64,000 nt of DNA from Hahella sp. CCB-MM4 (GCF_002260525.1 NZ_MRYI01000015.1:1-64000), one strand, 5' to 3'. Shown: positions 8,005 to 17,855, counted from the first letter of the stretch. A program made the numbers and translations. The notes: generated by a model from the letters alone, not told the origin.

Positions 8005-8778
8005 TCAGGAGTTTCCCAATGTCAGGTACTTGATAATGATGTTATCAATAATATCCTCTTCGCGGACCTCGTTAATCAGGCGGTTAATACGTTCACCAAG
8101 GCCATCATTCTGTTCAATAATTCTTCGAGACAATGCAATGACAACCGGACGGGTGGATATTTCCTCAACGACCTGCAAATCATCGAAGTAATGAAGTTTT
8201 CTGGCTTGGTACATAAAAGTTATGTCTTCCGAAATGGCACAGTCCACCCGGCCGTACATGGTGAGTTTAACCAACTGTTCTGCGCTATCTACCTCAACCG
8301 GGTTTTTGAAGCGACTGATATCCAGGTTTGGAAAGCGATAACTGAATCCTCGAAGGATTCCGGCTTTCACACAAGGAATCATTTCCGGTGGGGAGCCGGA
8401 CTTCGGAGCATCTTTTCGGGAAATGGTGGACACGGTGGAAACATATAAAGGCACCGAGAGCCACAAGGTTTCCAGCATATCCTGATCATTATAAGCCGTT
8501 GTCGTTAGCAGCCCATCAAGGAACCCCTGTTGCAGCATCAGACTGATACGGGGACGGGGAAAGCTCTTCAGATCAAACGAAATTGACGCCCGGCCCAGAA
8601 CTTCGCGAACGATTTCATAGTCGATACCGGCAACCTGCCCGCTTTCCTGATGATATACATAGGGTTCCACGTCCTCAGCGGAAGCCAGTCTCAGAGGTCG
8701 AACCTCGGCATGACTATATTGGCTGCTCACTCCCCAAAGAGTGAGCAAAACCCAAATTGGCAGCTTTACCAGAGACAT
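8005..8778 (-). CDS. Periplasmic solute-binding-like protein (SBP_bac_3 type)
   Basis: The 257-aa protein has a signal peptide (cleavage near YSHA-EV) and the outline of a family-3 amino-acid binding protein: RLASAEDVEPYVYH in strand 1, GIDYEIVREVLGRA, and a DGLLTTTAYNDQD segment. No permease or ATPase gene is adjacent, so it is an orphan of the kind common in marine gammaproteobacteria, where such proteins may serve as sensors or have lost transport. The ligand is unknown. The start is the only sensible ATG for the signal peptide; the ribosome site is weak. Confidence 0.75.
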   Translation of the reverse strand: MSLVKLPIWVLLTLWGVSSQYSHAEVRPLRLASAEDVEPYVYHQESGQVAGIDYEIVREVLGRASISFDLKSFPRPRISLMLQQGFLDGLLTTTAYNDQDMLETLWLSVPLYVSTVSTISRKDAPKSGSPPEMIPCVKAGILRGFSYRFPNLDISRFKNPVEVDSAEQLVKLTMYGRVDCAISEDITFMYQARKLHYFDDLQVVEEISTRPVVIALSRRIIEQNDGLGERINRLINEVREEDIIDNIIIKYLTLGNS

Positions 8779-9128
8779 TTATACACCGCAGTGAACCCTT
8801 TGATCCGAGAGGATTTCTCGTGGAAAGAATCCTGGAGAGATCAAATACAGATATTTCAAGCGTAGCCCCGGGGTACAGGCTTGTCCATTCATTGCCAGCT
8901 CCTCCGTTTCTCGCCTTCTCCCCCATCTCCTCCATCTCCGTTCCTGAGCTCCGCCACCAATCCGTTCATGAGCTCCGCCACCAAAATTGTCCTCTTTCCT
9001 GGGCCTCTTTCCTGGCGCTTCTCATCCCAAATATCCCTCTTAGCCTCAATTAATAGGATTTTCCCGACTGGACACCGATTGTCCTGCAACTACGCTTATA
9101 GGTGTGATGACAGAACAAGGTCGCAACA
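8779..9128. other. Divergent intergenic region with repeats
   Basis: The gap lies between a minus-strand binding-protein gene and the plus-strand porin gene and must contain both promoters. Its middle is pyrimidine-rich and holds two short tandem repeats (8937-8984 and 8991-9015). Open frames crossing it in either direction look like by-products of the repeats and have no ribosome binding sites. Confidence 0.5.
8937..8984. repeat. 24-bp tandem duplication plus a 13-bp duplication
   Basis: Two adjacent 24-bp units, 8937-8960 and 8961-8984, differ at one base; each contains GAGCTCCGCCACCAA. Immediately downstream CCTCTTTCCTGG occurs twice with a 13-bp period (8991-9002 and 9004-9015). The pattern suggests replication slippage in a gap between divergent genes. 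Confidence 0.85.
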
Positions 9129-10301
9129 ATGAAAACAACAGTGTCTTGTCTATGTCTGGCTCTTTTAGTTAGTCATCCTGCATTTTCTGCTTTTGCAGAT
9201 GAAAGAATTCAGATCAATGGTTTCGGCAGCATTGTGGGAGCGACAACCCTCGATGATGAGAAGCCTTATTTTGGTTATGACGACAACATTGATTTCAAGA
9301 ATGAGTCATTGTTTGGCCTGCAGGTCCGGGCAGATATGGGCGCTAATCTCTCTGCCACCGCCCAGATCCTGGCTCGCGGCGCAGAAGACCATGAAGCAGA
9401 ATTTGAATGGGCCTATTTAACGTACACGTTCAATAATCAGTGGACGGTTAAGGCCGGTCGTTTCAGAACGCCCTTCTTTGAATACAGCGACACCATTGAT
9501 GTGGGCTATACCTACCATTGGGTCAGGCCGCCGAAGTTTGTCTACGTCCCCTTATTCAATAATCTGGACGGCATCAACGTCACCTATTCCTCGCCCATCG
9601 GTCAATTCGATTCCACGCTGGATTTTTTCTACGGCTCGGTCCGGGAGACGATCCCATTAGGAGAGGTGGATCTTGAATATGTTGCCGGCGGTTCCTGGAG
9701 AATAGGAGTAGACTGGATCGGCATGCGCTTCTCTTACTTTCGTTCTGAGCTGTCCATTCCTCCCATCCTGCCAGGCCTGACCGAGATTCTTCCGGCAGAC
9801 CCTGACGCACCATCCACTGCACCGCCATCTACCGGCCCCACAGTTTCTGCAGAGGTCGCCGAAGCCATTCGGGCCAAGAACGATGTGGGAACCTTTGGCA
9901 GCATATCCTTGAGAGTCGACTATCAAAACGCCTTCCTGATAGCGGAAATCACCAAAAGCAGAATTGAAGAGAGTGCCTTCGAAGATCCACTCGCCTATTA
10001 CATTTCGACCGGCTACACCTTCAACCAGTTTACGCCACACCTCACTTTTGAGGTGTTCGATACCAAACCGAAAACTGAAATCCTTGATATGGTCCCGAAT
10101 TCAGATCCGGTCAGAAGTGAGCTGGAGAGCCTGCTCGATCAGACAGATCAGGACAACACCGTGATAACGCTGGGGGTGCGTTATGATTTTCACCACAGTG
10201 CATGCCTCAAATTTGACGTGAGCAAAGTTGATTATGACAAGGGCGGTCCTTCCAGGATCGATACAAAACTGTTCAGCACAGCAATTAGTTTTGTCTTTTG
10301 A
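9129..10301 (+). CDS. Outer-membrane porin-like protein
   Basis: The 390-aa protein has a signal peptide (cleaved near AFA-DE), alternating amphipathic strands such as ESLFGLQVRADMGANL and WTVKAGRFRTPFF, and a C-terminal phenylalanine (SFVF), the usual outer-membrane barrel signature. The TVKAGRFRTPFFEYSDT segment resembles porins of the OprO/OprP type and related gammaproteobacterial porins. A Pro-rich stretch (near residues 218-235) is probably an extracellular loop. The PstS-like gene follows 11 bp later, which suggests joint action in uptake of phosphate or another oxyanion; this is inferred from context only. Confidence 0.75.
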   Translation: MKTTVSCLCLALLVSHPAFSAFADERIQINGFGSIVGATTLDDEKPYFGYDDNIDFKNESLFGLQVRADMGANLSATAQILARGAEDHEAEFEWAYLTYTFNNQWTVKAGRFRTPFFEYSDTIDVGYTYHWVRPPKFVYVPLFNNLDGINVTYSSPIGQFDSTLDFFYGSVRETIPLGEVDLEYVAGGSWRIGVDWIGMRFSYFRSELSIPPILPGLTEILPADPDAPSTAPPSTGPTVSAEVAEAIRAKNDVGTFGSISLRVDYQNAFLIAEITKSRIEESAFEDPLAYYISTGYTFNQFTPHLTFEVFDTKPKTEILDMVPNSDPVRSELESLLDQTDQDNTVITLGVRYDFHHSACLKFDVSKVDYDKGGPSRIDTKLFSTAISFVF

Positions 10302-10312
10302 TGGAGCGCCCC

Positions 10313-10759
10313 ATGTTACTGTTACGCAGCAATACGATACTGATGGTCATTCTTTCCATTTTAATACTGATACCAACATTCATACTGGCCCCAGCGGTAA
10401 AAGCGGATATCGCCGTCATCGTCAATCCGAATTCTGAACTATCTCTGAGCCCCGAGGATATCCAGAACCTCTTTCTTGCGAAAAAAGCCTTCTTCCCTAA
10501 CGGAAATAAAGCCACACTCGTGACAGTTGAAAGCTCCTCGGCTCTCTTTGAAGAGTTTTGCCATAAAGTCGTTAACAGGCGACCAAGACAATTTCTATCT
10601 TACTGGGCTCGTCTCGTTTTTACCGGGAAAGCAGCTCCTATGATTCGCGCCTCCAGCGATCAGGATATAAAAGTATTGATTTCCCAGAATCCAAACTACA
10701 TAGGTTTCATTTCCACATCGGAACTGGACGATTCCGTTAGATCTGTGCAGCAATATTAA
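10313..10759 (+). CDS. Short PstS-like phosphate-binding domain protein
   Basis: The 148-aa exported protein has the PBP-like domain seen in the half-length phosphate-binding relatives: DIAVIVNPNSELSLSPEDIQ, then NLFLAKKAFFPNG and a final NPNYIGFISTSEL. Full PstS proteins are about twice as long, so this is the single-domain type rather than a truncation. The ATG at 10313 has GGAG 6 bases upstream; an ATG at 10301 overlaps the porin stop and could also serve. It forms an operon with the porin gene. No pstCAB genes are nearby. Confidence 0.7.
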   Translation: MLLLRSNTILMVILSILILIPTFILAPAVKADIAVIVNPNSELSLSPEDIQNLFLAKKAFFPNGNKATLVTVESSSALFEEFCHKVVNRRPRQFLSYWARLVFTGKAAPMIRASSDQDIKVLISQNPNYIGFISTSELDDSVRSVQQY

Positions 10760-11273
10760 ACATCGCAAGAGAAAAGATACCTGCCCGAGGTATAGCCATA
10801 CACTGCTCTGGCTGCAGTTTTTGGAACTGCCAAGATCGAAAAAACATGAGTTTGAATATTTTTTAACCATTCATTTGACACTGTTCAACTTACAGACTAT
10901 CTAGGGTAGTGTCTGTAACCTCAATAAGAAAATATCCAGTATTTGTTTTCTAATTTGTTTTCTCAGGGACAACCGTCTCTGTCGAAAACCAGGGAACCCA
11001 AGGAGCAGTCTTTGGCTGCATGAATGCATGATGCATAAGGAAACGTACTATGTCCCTTCAACAAAACAGCCTTCAGCACAACCTCTCCTACCTCTACTTC
11101 CAGTTCAGTTGTACTTAGCTTCTTTTCCGGCTGGATCGTAAAACCGTTCCACCCCTTAAAGACTTCAAAACATCAGCTGTAACAACTCCAACAAGATGGT
11201 TAATCACATCGGACAGTCATCCGGGGCGTGATGCCATTCAATCGAACAGCTCAACCAGTAGAGGAATCTGATA
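10760..11273. other. Long intergenic region
   Basis: This 514-bp region lies between two plus-strand genes. It is AT-rich around 10850-10960 and holds a possible 22-codon leader frame at 11050-11118. I see no clear rho-independent terminator for the porin operon and no RNA gene with recognisable structure. Confidence 0.4.
11050..11118 (+). CDS. Possible 22-aa leader peptide
   Basis: ATG at 11050 follows AAGGA by 8 bases and opens 22 codons ending in TAG, beginning MSLQQNSLQHNLSYLYFQ. It lies 155 bp before the YHYH-protein gene. Nothing but the ribosome site supports it, and no attenuator hairpin is evident. Confidence 0.2.
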   Translation: MSLQQNSLQHNLSYLYFQFSCT

Positions 11274-12296
11274 ATGAGAACACCTCCTGTTTTACTCATT
11301 GCTATTGCACTTATCGGCCTGACAAGCAGCATTCTTAGTTACGCCGATCAACCCGAAAATTCCTGGCGAAAGCCCCCGATATTGCCGGTCCTCAACCCAA
11401 TGTTCTATGACTCGGAACATTTCCTGGAAGATATATCCGTCATCTCATGTGAGTTGGAAAATGGGAAAAATTCCCTCTGTTTTAAGTTGAAAGTCAAAAG
11501 CAACCCAGTGCCAAATGGTCCCTATTGCCCGGAAACCATTAATGATATTGGCGGTGTCTATCCTTATGATGGCGCCACAAATCCCGGACTACGAGTCTTA
11601 AAACGGGACCTTTTTGAGGATATGGAGCACGACGGTTACGATATCGTGGACGATAACGGGAATATCCGATTTGTCATGCTCAGGCCGGGAGAGCAACCCA
11701 ACCTGGATCCAGACCTGTCTTACTGCATCGAGGTGGAGCCCGATAACACTTTGCAACTTACCTACATAATCCCCGTTTTCCCCAGGTTTGCTTCCAAACC
11801 CACTCCCATGGATGATGCCATGGATATTGTGGGTCTATCGCTGATTGGTATGCCAATCAACGGACTGCCCCCCTCTGTCGCCAACGGCATACCGGGAGCT
11901 CCCAGCGGTTTAGGCAGCATGCCCGCATTGGATGCTTGTGGAGGGCACATTAATGAGGGGTTCTATCATTCCCATATATTCCCGGAAACCATCAATCAGA
12001 TTTATGCGGATCATCAAATTTCCGAGATTCGCTGTGAAGAGGTTTACCAGAAAGGTTCAGGGGATCTGCTGGGTTATGCCATGGATGGATTTCCCATCTA
12101 CACCGATCTCCCCGTCAGTGGAAACCACCCCCAAAACCTGGATAGTTGCGGAGGGCATTTTGGTCCGACCATCCACTATCCTTTCGGGATGTACCACTAT
12201 CACGCTTCTCTTGATAATGAGCTCAACGTCAACATACCGCTGTGCCTAACCGGCCTTATGGCAAAAGAGCAGCTGATCGTGGAGCAGTCATTATGA
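11274..12296 (+). CDS. Exported YHYH-domain protein
   Basis: The 340-aa protein has an N-terminal signal peptide (cleavage near SYA-DQ) and a YHYH domain over its C-terminal half. The repeated landmarks are DACGGHINEGFYHSHIF, YAMDGFPIYTDL, LDSCGGHFGPT and the defining GMYHYHAS. The clustered His and Cys residues suggest metal binding, but the biochemical role of the family is not established. The next gene overlaps its stop codon, so the two are co-translated. Confidence 0.8.
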   Translation: MRTPPVLLIAIALIGLTSSILSYADQPENSWRKPPILPVLNPMFYDSEHFLEDISVISCELENGKNSLCFKLKVKSNPVPNGPYCPETINDIGGVYPYDGATNPGLRVLKRDLFEDMEHDGYDIVDDNGNIRFVMLRPGEQPNLDPDLSYCIEVEPDNTLQLTYIIPVFPRFASKPTPMDDAMDIVGLSLIGMPINGLPPSVANGIPGAPSGLGSMPALDACGGHINEGFYHSHIFPETINQIYADHQISEIRCEEVYQKGSGDLLGYAMDGFPIYTDLPVSGNHPQNLDSCGGHFGPTIHYPFGMYHYHASLDNELNVNIPLCLTGLMAKEQLIVEQSL

Positions 12297-12829
12297 GGTT
12301 ACGACGTTTAACGCCCATGGTGGCTCTCATGCTGACGCTGCTCGCTCCACTTGCGTACTCACACCATTCGTTCATGTCGTTCTTCAACCTTATCAAGGGT
12401 GTCGACAGTCAGTGGCGTCTCACCGCAGTTCTTTCACAGTCAGGCGTGACCACCCAGCTTCAGCATACGGGGCCAGAGACAGATACAACAGATACAGAGG
12501 AAACGACAACGTCGGAAATTTCGATGGAAAGACAACTGACGGAATATCTCGACAGCACAATAGAGATCAGCCTTGATGGCAAGCGGGTCATCTTAACCCC
12601 GGAATCGGTCGATCTGGGAAACCATGAAACCAGAGTGATCTTCGTGTTGCAGGGTGCACCCTCGGAGTTCAATCTATTGGAGGCCTCCATCCGCAGTTTT
12701 GCCGACGACAAAAACCATCACAACATTTTGACACTGGTTCAAGGGAGCAAAAGAAACCGGCAGATTTTATCTGCTAGAAATAACTTCTCAGCAAGTATAG
12801 AAGTGGGGAGTTACAGGGATACAGAGTGA
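12293..12829 (+). CDS. Exported hypothetical protein coupled to the YHYH gene
   Basis: The 178-aa protein has a signal peptide (MRLRRLTPMVALMLTLLAPL, cleavage near AYS-HH) and begins its mature part with HHSF, a possible copper- or nickel-binding N-terminus. A Thr/Glu-rich linker (around residues 60-75) divides it. I recognise no family. The ATG at 12293 overlaps the stop of the YHYH gene (ATGA), which fixes the start and indicates a functional pair. Confidence 0.7.
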   Translation: MRLRRLTPMVALMLTLLAPLAYSHHSFMSFFNLIKGVDSQWRLTAVLSQSGVTTQLQHTGPETDTTDTEETTTSEISMERQLTEYLDSTIEISLDGKRVILTPESVDLGNHETRVIFVLQGAPSEFNLLEASIRSFADDKNHHNILTLVQGSKRNRQILSARNNFSASIEVGSYRDTE

Positions 12830-12849
12830 TCCTGGCCGTCCAGACTCGG

Positions 12850-12932
12850 ATTAGGGCTAAATCGGGTTAGGAATAACCAGGTTAGAAAAAATAAGTTAGG
12901 AAAATCGAGTTAGGACAGAATCAGGTTGAAAG
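12850..12932. repeat. Degenerate tandem repeat built on GTTAGGA
   Basis: Five copies of a motif close to (G/A)GGTTAGGA or AGTTAGGA recur with spacing of about 14-18 bp between the convergent hypothetical gene and gdhB. The copies differ at several positions. It stops immediately before the gdhB terminator hairpin. Confidence 0.55.
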
Positions 12933-12936
12933 AAAC

Positions 12937-12971
12937 AGCCCCAGCCTGCGGAATAACCGCTGGCTGGGGCT
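12937..12971 (-). terminator. Rho-independent terminator of gdhB
   Basis: A 10-bp perfect stem (AGCCCCAGCC with GGCTGGGGCT) continues inward, after one T-T mismatch, into 4 more base pairs and an AATAA loop. Read on the minus strand the hairpin is followed by a T-rich GTTTCTTTC. It lies 22 bp beyond the gdhB stop. Confidence 0.8.
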
Positions 12972-12992
12972 TGATGCACTATTGCCCCTCCG

Positions 12993-15900
12993 TCATACCC
13001 CCTGGGTAGCGTGGGTCGTGGACTGCGCCAGGTCAAGAAGCTCGCGAAGTGCCACAGAGTACATGGGGAACTCAGGGTCCTTAACGGCTTTCAACTCGGT
13101 CAGCATTCCCTTCCAGCGATCAAGCAGATCGGTGTATGACTCAGACCAGGTGCTGATGCGCTCATCAATGTCCTCTGGCGCTTCCTTCAGACGCAACACC
13201 CCAACTGTCAGAGCACGTTGCTGCCAATCCAGGTCTTCCCGGAAGCTCTCACGGGCCAGAGCCTGCCAGTGGGAAGTAGGCTGAGCCATGTTGATCTGGT
13301 GGCTGAACCATTGCAGATCCAGTTTTTCACCAAGCCGGAAGAACAGTTTCGCAACATAACCAAGTTCCAACCCGGTCTGTTCCTGGGCTTCGATAATCCC
13401 CAGAGCGGAATACAGGAACGGCGCACCAGCAATGGTTTCCGCCAATTCTTCAGGGACACCGGCAGAACTGAATTCCTGATAACGCTGCTGCCACAACTCA
13501 TGTTGTTCTCCGGTCAGCAGATCTTTGAAATCATGGGCAATGCGGGCAATACCTGCTGTGAATTTATCCATGTTGGACATCACATTGAGTTCACTACGAC
13601 GATTACGCAGGAACCAACGGGTAGCGCGACGCACCAGACGAATCAGCTCAGACATCATGCGAATCTGAATGTCTGCACTGACTTTGTAATCCAGCTCTTC
13701 AATCTGCTGCCAATGCGTATTCATCCGGAATACATCCCGGGCAATGACGTAACCCTGGGCAATAGACGACACCGAAGCTCCGGTTGACTGACGCAAACGA
13801 TCCACAAAGGTGATCCCCATGTGGTTGACCATGTCATTGGCCACCTGGGTCGCAATGATTTCGCGGCGCAGGCGGTGCTCTTTCATCTGCGGGCCGAACT
13901 TTTTCACCAGCACTTCGGGGAATTCGGTATCCAGCTCCGCTGCCAAGTGCTCATCATCAACGATATCACTATCAATCAATGATTCCTTCAGCCAGCCTTT
14001 CACGTAGGAGATCAGCGTACACAGCTCCGGCCGAACCAAGCCGCGCTTCATGGATTTACGTTCCGTGATGGTTTCGTCATCCGGTATAAATTCCAGAGCC
14101 CGGTTAAGTTTGCCGATAGATTCCAGATGCGCGATCAGGCGACGGTATTCTTCAATACGATTACTGGCGTCAAACTCCGCGATACTCAGCGCCTGGGTTT
14201 GACGGTAGTTATTCTGAAGCACCAACTCTGAAACATCTTCCGTCATGTCCGAAAGCAACTTGTTACGCTGCTTCATGGTCATGTCGCCGTTGGCAACGAT
14301 TTCATTCAGAAGGATCTTGATGTTGACCTCGTGGTCAGAGCAATCCACGCCACCGGCGTTATCAATAAAGTCGGTATTGAGTTTTCCACCTTTAAAGGAG
14401 TATTCGATACGTCCCAGGTGGGTCATCCCCAGGTTTCCGCCTTCACCGATAACCTTGACCTTCAGGTCCTTGGCGTCAACCCGCAGGGCGTCGTTCGCCT
14501 TATCCCCGACATCGGCATGGGACTCATGAGAGGCCTTGATGTAGGTACCGATACCGCCAAACCAAAGGAGATCCACCGGGGCACGCAGCAAGTGCGATAT
14601 CAGCATATTCGGCGGTAAACGGTCCTGTTTGATACCAAATCTGGCTTTCATTTCGGGACTGATGGGAATGGACTTGGCGCTCCGGTTGAATATCCCTCCA
14701 CCCTTGGAGATCAATTTCGCGTTGTAGTCGGTCCAGGATGAACGAGGCAGATTGAACATGCGCTGACGTTCTTTAAAGCTTTCCGCCACATCCGGATTCG
14801 GATCGATAAAGATATGCATATGGTTAAACGCGGCCACCATTTCGATATGCTCGGAACGCAGCATACCGTTTCCGAATACGTCACCGGACATATCCCCAAC
14901 ACCCACTACGGTAAAGTTGTCCGTGGCCGTATTAATTCCCATTTCACGGAAATGGCGCTCGACAGAAACCCAGGCGCCGCGGGCAGTGATTCCCATTTTT
15001 TTATGGTCATAACCCTGGGAGCCGCCGGAGGCAAACGCATCCCCCAACCAGAAATCGTATTCTTCAGAAATCGAGTTGGCGATATCACTGAATGTGGCCG
15101 TACCTTTGTCTGCGGCAACGACCAGATAGTAATCGTCTTCATCGTGACGGATCACTTCCGACGGCGGCACCACTTCCCCGATTTTCAGGTTGTCAGTGAC
15201 ATCCAACAGGCCACGGATAAAGGTTTTGTAGCAGGCGATACCCTCCTGCAACATTGCTTCTCGGTCACCTTCAGGCAGATGTTTGGCCACAAAGCCACCC
15301 TTCGCTCCCACCGGAACGATAACGGAGTTTTTCACCTGCTGGGCTTTTACCAGACCCAGGACCTCAGTTCTGTAATCCTCAAACCGATCCGACCAGCGCA
15401 GACCTCCACGGGCCACTTTCCCGCCCCGCAAATGCACCCCTTCCATTCGAGGTGAATAGACGAAGATTTCAAACATCGGCAATGGCAACGGCATTTCCGG
15501 TATGTCGTTTGGAGAGACTTTAAACGACATGTAGGACTTAAGATCGCCGTTGGCATCTTTCTGATAATAATTGGTTCTGAGCGTGGCTTTGATCAACTCG
15601 ACAAAACGTCTCAGCACCCGGTCTTCACTCAGGTTTTCAACACTGTCCAGCGCCTGGTTGATTTCAATCTCCAGTTTTTGCTGGGCAGCACCACACTGGG
15701 CTTCACTCTGAATTTTTTCGGGATTGAAGCGGGCTTCGAACAACCTGAAAATCAGATCCGCAATATTGACATGATTGACCAGCGTCTGTGCCAGGAAATC
15801 CTGACTGTAGCTGAAACGAATCTGGCGCATATAACGGGCATAGGCACGGAACATGGCAATCTGACGCCAGTCCATGTGAGCCGCCAGCACCAGGCGATTG

Positions 15901-17855
15901 AAGATGTCGTTCTCCGCTTCCTGAGTCCACACTTTATAGAACAGCTGTTCGAACTTACTGCGGACCTTGGATATGTCTATCACCCGTCCGTCACGGCTTT
16001 GCAGGGCAAAGTCATGGATCCAGACGATTTTCTTGTCGCGGGAAATCGTCTCGAAGGGATGTTCACCCAATACCCTTAATCCCAGGTTCTCAAACAAGGG
16101 GAACACATCAGACAACGGCACTTGCTCGTGAGCATGGAAGAGTTTGAAATGCAGAATGCTTTCGTCTTCCTCAATGGCACGGTAGAAGCTCATTCCGAGT
16201 GTGGATGTCTCACTTAAAGAAGCAATGTGATCAATGTCGATCACCGCACGACGTGGCGAGAAAGTCTCCCGATAGCTGGCGTTAAAAGCCTGGGCGTAAA
16301 GGTTGATATAGGTATTGGCCAACTCTTCGCCATGGGCTTCGTTCAGGCTTTCCATCAAGCCGTCCTGCCAGGACTGGGCAGCCGCCACAATCTTGTCTTC
16401 CAGCTCCTTGGGCTTCAGGGTACGTTTTTCGCCCCAGGGCACCTTCAGGGTAAACTGCGTTCTGGCCAGAACAGACTCGGAGAAGAATGTGGTGAATTCC
16501 ACATCTTCTGCATTGGTCGCTTCCACGAGGATGTCGGAAATCTTGATTCTCAGTTCGGTGCTGTACAGATCTCTGGGGACAAATACCAGCGCACTGACAA
16601 ACTGACCGTAAATATCCTCGCGCAGGAACAGACGTATTTTACGACGCTCCTGGATATACATGATCCCCATTGCCGCTTCGTACAATTCATCACGTTGAAT
16701 CTGAAACAGCTCATCCCTCGGGTACACAGACAGGATCTGTTCAATCTCCTTGCCGGCATAGTCAGTCGGATTGAACCCTGAGCGGCGGACAACATACTTC
16801 ACTTTACGACGCAGCAATGGAATGTTTTCCGGCGGCTGCTGATAAACCCGGGAAGTATAGAGACCAAGGAAACGGCACTCACCAACCACTTCCCCCTGGT
16901 CATTGAATTTCTTCACAGCGATATAGTCAGGATAGGCAGGTCGGTGGACAATGGAGCGTTGGGAGGATTTGGCAAAGGTGAAGATTTCGGGACTCAGTAA
17001 CTCTTTTGAAGTTCTTCTCGGAAGGTCACTGAACTTCAGGGTGGTGGGTCGCTCCTTGTGACTTTTCAGGATACCCAGCTCGGACCCCTTCACCTGCTGC
17101 AGCACCATATCCTTGCCGGATTTCTTGAAGTCATATTCGTCATATCCCAGGAAGGTGAAATGGTCTTCCACCAACCATCTCATGAACTCCTGGGCTTCTT
17201 TGACATCCGTCTTCTTAAGGTTGGGAATGTCGTCTTTGAATCCTTCCATCAGTCGGGCGGCGTGGGCCTTCATATCCGCATAATCGACCACCGCTGTCCG
17301 TACCTCTGCCAGCACCGATTCAAGGCTTGATTTGATTTCAGCCAGGTGCTGCTCGTCGGCATGACGGTCTATTTCCACATATAGAATAGACTCCGCCAAT
17401 TCCAGAGGCCGCTCTTCTTCACGGTCGAGAATGCGTTTGAACTGCCCCTTACGGTCGCGCTCTATGTACAGCACTGCCTGCTGCATCGAGTAGATATTCA
17501 GTTCCTGCCGGTTCAGTTCCATACGGATACTGTCGACAATAAACGGCATGTTTTCGTGAAGGACCCCGATGACAGTATGGGTGGACTGCCACCCGTGCTG
17601 ATCCAGATCAGGGTTGAAAACTTTCACTTTCGGTTCGCTGAACTGGTGCTCCTGAACAAAGTGCCAACAGGCCATGATAGCGCCGTAAATGTCGGCTATT
17701 CTGCGGCCCTGTGCTTCTTCGAGTGGAGACATTTCAAGATACAGACGGGTAAACCGGCCAAGTTCAGCGGCAAGCTGGGGCTCCAGCTTCTGCTTGAACT
17801 CATTTTCGAGCAACGTGAAAAATTGTTCTTTGGTTTCAACGTTGACCTGCTTCAT
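12993..17855 (-). CDS. gdhB: NAD-specific glutamate dehydrogenase, large type
   Basis: The 1620-aa protein is the 180-kDa class NAD-dependent glutamate dehydrogenase (Bac_GDH), which oxidises glutamate to 2-oxoglutarate and ammonium in the cytosol, mainly in catabolism of arginine or glutamate. The length matches the family. Landmarks are the long N-terminal regulatory region, the catalytic-core Lys in PVGAKGGFV, GVGDMSGDVFGNGML and GEGGNLGMTHLGR. The ATG at 17855 has AAGG 6 bases upstream; a GTG one codon earlier is less well placed. It is monocistronic with its own terminator and is divergent from the moxR operon. It feeds 2-oxoglutarate to the sucAB-lpd complex also encoded here. Confidence 0.97.
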   Translation of the reverse strand: MKQVNVETKEQFFTLLENEFKQKLEPQLAAELGRFTRLYLEMSPLEEAQGRRIADIYGAIMACWHFVQEHQFSEPKVKVFNPDLDQHGWQSTHTVIGVLHENMPFIVDSIRMELNRQELNIYSMQQAVLYIERDRKGQFKRILDREEERPLELAESILYVEIDRHADEQHLAEIKSSLESVLAEVRTAVVDYADMKAHAARLMEGFKDDIPNLKKTDVKEAQEFMRWLVEDHFTFLGYDEYDFKKSGKDMVLQQVKGSELGILKSHKERPTTLKFSDLPRRTSKELLSPEIFTFAKSSQRSIVHRPAYPDYIAVKKFNDQGEVVGECRFLGLYTSRVYQQPPENIPLLRRKVKYVVRRSGFNPTDYAGKEIEQILSVYPRDELFQIQRDELYEAAMGIMYIQERRKIRLFLREDIYGQFVSALVFVPRDLYSTELRIKISDILVEATNAEDVEFTTFFSESVLARTQFTLKVPWGEKRTLKPKELEDKIVAAAQSWQDGLMESLNEAHGEELANTYINLYAQAFNASYRETFSPRRAVIDIDHIASLSETSTLGMSFYRAIEEDESILHFKLFHAHEQVPLSDVFPLFENLGLRVLGEHPFETISRDKKIVWIHDFALQSRDGRVIDISKVRSKFEQLFYKVWTQEAENDIFNRLVLAAHMDWRQIAMFRAYARYMRQIRFSYSQDFLAQTLVNHVNIADLIFRLFEARFNPEKIQSEAQCGAAQQKLEIEINQALDSVENLSEDRVLRRFVELIKATLRTNYYQKDANGDLKSYMSFKVSPNDIPEMPLPLPMFEIFVYSPRMEGVHLRGGKVARGGLRWSDRFEDYRTEVLGLVKAQQVKNSVIVPVGAKGGFVAKHLPEGDREAMLQEGIACYKTFIRGLLDVTDNLKIGEVVPPSEVIRHDEDDYYLVVAADKGTATFSDIANSISEEYDFWLGDAFASGGSQGYDHKKMGITARGAWVSVERHFREMGINTATDNFTVVGVGDMSGDVFGNGMLRSEHIEMVAAFNHMHIFIDPNPDVAESFKERQRMFNLPRSSWTDYNAKLISKGGGIFNRSAKSIPISPEMKARFGIKQDRLPPNMLISHLLRAPVDLLWFGGIGTYIKASHESHADVGDKANDALRVDAKDLKVKVIGEGGNLGMTHLGRIEYSFKGGKLNTDFIDNAGGVDCSDHEVNIKILLNEIVANGDMTMKQRNKLLSDMTEDVSELVLQNNYRQTQALSIAEFDASNRIEEYRRLIAHLESIGKLNRALEFIPDDETITERKSMKRGLVRPELCTLISYVKGWLKESLIDSDIVDDEHLAAELDTEFPEVLVKKFGPQMKEHRLRREIIATQVANDMVNHMGITFVDRLRQSTGASVSSIAQGYVIARDVFRMNTHWQQIEELDYKVSADIQIRMMSELIRLVRRATRWFLRNRRSELNVMSNMDKFTAGIARIAHDFKDLLTGEQHELWQQRYQEFSSAGVPEELAETIAGAPFLYSALGIIEAQEQTGLELGYVAKLFFRLGEKLDLQWFSHQINMAQPTSHWQALARESFREDLDWQQRALTVGVLRLKEAPEDIDERISTWSESYTDLLDRWKGMLTELKAVKDPEFPMYSVALRELLDLAQSTTHATQGV

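Noticed and set aside
8757-9132. Plus-strand frames of 83-98 codons before the porin gene
   Set aside because: Their coding look comes from the tandem repeats at 8937-9015, and they have no ribosome site.
14814-15455. 213-codon plus-strand frame
   Set aside because: Antisense to gdhB, with irregular composition and no start signals.
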